Positions 6,038 through 7,415 of a DNA stretch of 7,415 nucleotides are shown here, in pieces (positions within the stretch are counted from its first letter, which is position 1; the number at the start of each line of letters is the position of its first letter). Below the pieces are notes generated by a model. It was not told the DNA's origin. It saw only the letters and a list, made by a program, of their open reading frames with translations, and did not search any database. The translations under genes were made by a program, and so were the position numbers. The stretch is from contig CANHKE010000058.1 in NCBI GenBank assembly GCA_947461155.1, positions 1 through 7,415 on the forward strand. Direction: 5' to 3'. This DNA comes from Cytophagaceae bacterium. GTDB taxonomy: Bacteria; Bacteroidota; Bacteroidia; Cytophagales; Spirosomataceae.

Positions 6038-7415
6038 ACAGCCAATAATTTATCGATGGACAATAATTCATCTCGGAATTTAGCGGCTAATGGGAAATCC
6101 AATTCGCGTGCCGCCCGTTCCATTTCTTTTTGAATGGATTCTTTCTGCTTTTTGAGTTCCGGTTTGGACATGTAGGCCAATAAAGGATCTGCAGCTTGCA
6201 GGTTTTCCTTTGGCGTAATGCCATACGACTTCATCGGCTTAGCCATTCGATCCGCAATGGAGGTCTGCTCCATAATTTCATCATGACTGCGCCAAATGGT
6301 TTTTGGCGTAATGCCATGTTCTATATTGTACGCCATCTGGCGCTCACGCCTCCGATTGGTTTCATTGATCGCCTTTTCCATCGACCCCGTCATCCGATCC
6401 GCATACATGATTACTTTGCCATTTTCATTTCGCGCAGCCCGACCAATCGTTTGAATCAAGGAACGTATATCGCGCAAAAATCCTTCTTTATCTGCATCCA
6501 TAATGGCCACCAAAGAGACCTCTGGCAAATCCAAGCCCTCGCGTAATAAGTTGACGCCGACCAGCACATCGATCACGCCCAAGCGCAATTCACGCAAGAT
6601 TTCAACGCGCTCCAAGGTCTTGATTTCGGAGTGAATGTACCGGCACTTAATGCCCACCCGATCCATGTATTTCGATAATTCCTCCGCCATCCGTTTGGTA
6701 AGCGTGGTAATTAAGGTTCGTTCTTGTTTTTTGATGCGATCATATACCTCATCCATCAAATCATCTATCTGATTTTTAGTAGGACGTACATTGATCAACG
6801 GATCCAAGAGGCCTGTTGGCCGAATAATTTGCTCCACCACCACACCTTCTGATAATTGCAATTCATAATCGGAAGGGGTGGCCGAAACGAAAATCGTTTG
6901 GCCGACTAGGTCTTCAAATTCTTGAAATTTCAGCGGTCGGTTGTCCATCGCGGAAGGCAAGCGGAAGCCATATTCGACCAAGGATTCTTTGCGTGAGCGG
7001 TCGCCGCCATACATGGCGCGAATTTGGGGCATGGAGGCGTGGCTTTCGTCCACAACCATTAGGAAATCGTCGGGAAAAAAGTCAAGTAAGCAGAACGGGC
7101 GCTGACCCGGTTTGCGCTGATCGAAATAGCGCGAATAATTTTCGATGCCTGAGCAATAGCCTAGTTCGCGCATCATTTCCAAATCAAACTCTGTGCGTTG
7201 CTTAATCCGCTCCGCCTCTTGCAAGCGGCCATCTTTCCCGAAATACGAGATTTGATTGACCAAATCCGCTTGTATATCCGAGATGGCGTTGTTGAGCGTT
7301 TCGCGACCCGTAACAAATAAGTTGGCCGGGAAAATCGCGACCAAGGTTTCTTTCGAAATCTTTTTGCCGGTCCAGGGGTCGATGCGGTGTATTTCCTCGA
7401 TCTCATCCCCGAAGA
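6034..7415 (-). CDS. uvrB: Excinuclease ABC subunit B (UvrB), 5' end outside the window
   Basis: UvrB is the damage-verifying helicase-like subunit of the UvrABC nucleotide excision repair complex; it receives DNA from UvrA and recruits UvrC. The window holds the last 459 codons, about two thirds of a protein of usual length near 670. Numbering from the first visible complete codon, the segments are I-D-P-W-T-G (11-16) and V-T-G-R-E (34-38), helicase motif II D-E-S-H (122-125), motif III S-A-T-P (177-180), motif V N-L-L-R-E-G-L-D-L-P (288-297), motif VI Q-T-I-G-R-A-A-R (321-328), and the C-terminal UVR domain at about 420-457 that contacts UvrC. Walker A and the beta-hairpin lie in the missing part. 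The frame is open to the right edge, so the TTG at 7344 is an internal leucine codon, not a start. The C terminus is intact and overlaps the oxidoreductase stop. Confidence 0.97.
   Translation of the reverse strand, partial: FGDEIEEIHRIDPWTGKKISKETLVAIFPANLFVTGRETLNNAISDIQADLVNQISYFGKDGRLQEAERIKQRTEFDLEMMRELGYCSGIENYSRYFDQRKPGQRPFCLLDFFPDDFLMVVDESHASMPQIRAMYGGDRSRKESLVEYGFRLPSAMDNRPLKFQEFEDLVGQTIFVSATPSDYELQLSEGVVVEQIIRPTGLLDPLINVRPTKNQIDDLMDEVYDRIKKQERTLITTLTKRMAEELSKYMDRVGIKCRYIHSEIKTLERVEILRELRLGVIDVLVGVNLLREGLDLPEVSLVAIMDADKEGFLRDIRSLIQTIGRAARNENGKVIMYADRMTGSMEKAINETNRRRERQMAYNIEHGITPKTIWRSHDEIMEQTSIADRMAKPMKSYGITPKENLQAADPLLAYMSKPELKKQKESIQKEMERAARELDFPLAAKFRDELLSIDKLLAV

Noticed and set aside
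7342..7344. TTG as the start of uvrB
   Set aside because: The reading frame continues upstream to the window edge with typical UvrB sequence, so this codon is an internal leucine.

Overview
This window is chromosomal DNA from a bacterium that is most likely a member of the Bacteroidota, possibly the Cytophagia. The evidence is a SusB-type GH97 glucosidase, start codons without Shine-Dalgarno sequences at every visible gene start, and two matches to the Bacteroidota -7 promoter box TAnnTTTG placed just upstream of genes. The genus cannot be told from the window.

Layout from left to right: (i) the probable first codons of a leftward gene running off the left edge (1-26), then a short divergent spacer holding a perfect 7-bp inverted repeat; (ii) a rightward exported DUF1684 protein (171-1007); (iii) a leftward pair read in the order GH97 alpha-glucosidase (3565-1508), then a GNAT acetyltransferase (1483-1001), 24 nt apart and probably one operon; (iv) a divergent rightward membrane di-iron hydroxylase of the fatty acid hydroxylase/sterol desaturase superfamily (3647-4465); (v) a rightward FAD-dependent oxidoreductase related to protoporphyrinogen oxidase and UDP-galactopyranose mutase (4571-6037), probably with its own promoter; (vi) the C-terminal two thirds of leftward uvrB (7415-6034), whose 5' end lies outside the window.

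Packing is tight. Both convergent junctions overlap at their stop codons, by 7 bp and 4 bp, and each overlap sits in a small palindrome, so neither junction has room for an ordinary intrinsic terminator between the genes. There is no gene-free stretch over 300 bases; the longest is 27-170.

The genes do not form one obvious pathway. The GH97 enzyme would release glucose from alpha-glucans in the periplasm, but no SusC/SusD or regulator genes are visible beside it. The hydroxylase and the FAD enzyme are both redox enzymes of unknown substrate and could act in lipid or cell-envelope chemistry, but that link rests only on adjacency. UvrB is nucleotide-excision repair housekeeping. I found no mobile element, CRISPR array, tRNA, rRNA, or sign of a defence or secretion system. 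The least explained items are the DUF1684 protein, the substrates of the two redox enzymes, and a 22-codon open stretch behind the hydroxylase TAG stop.
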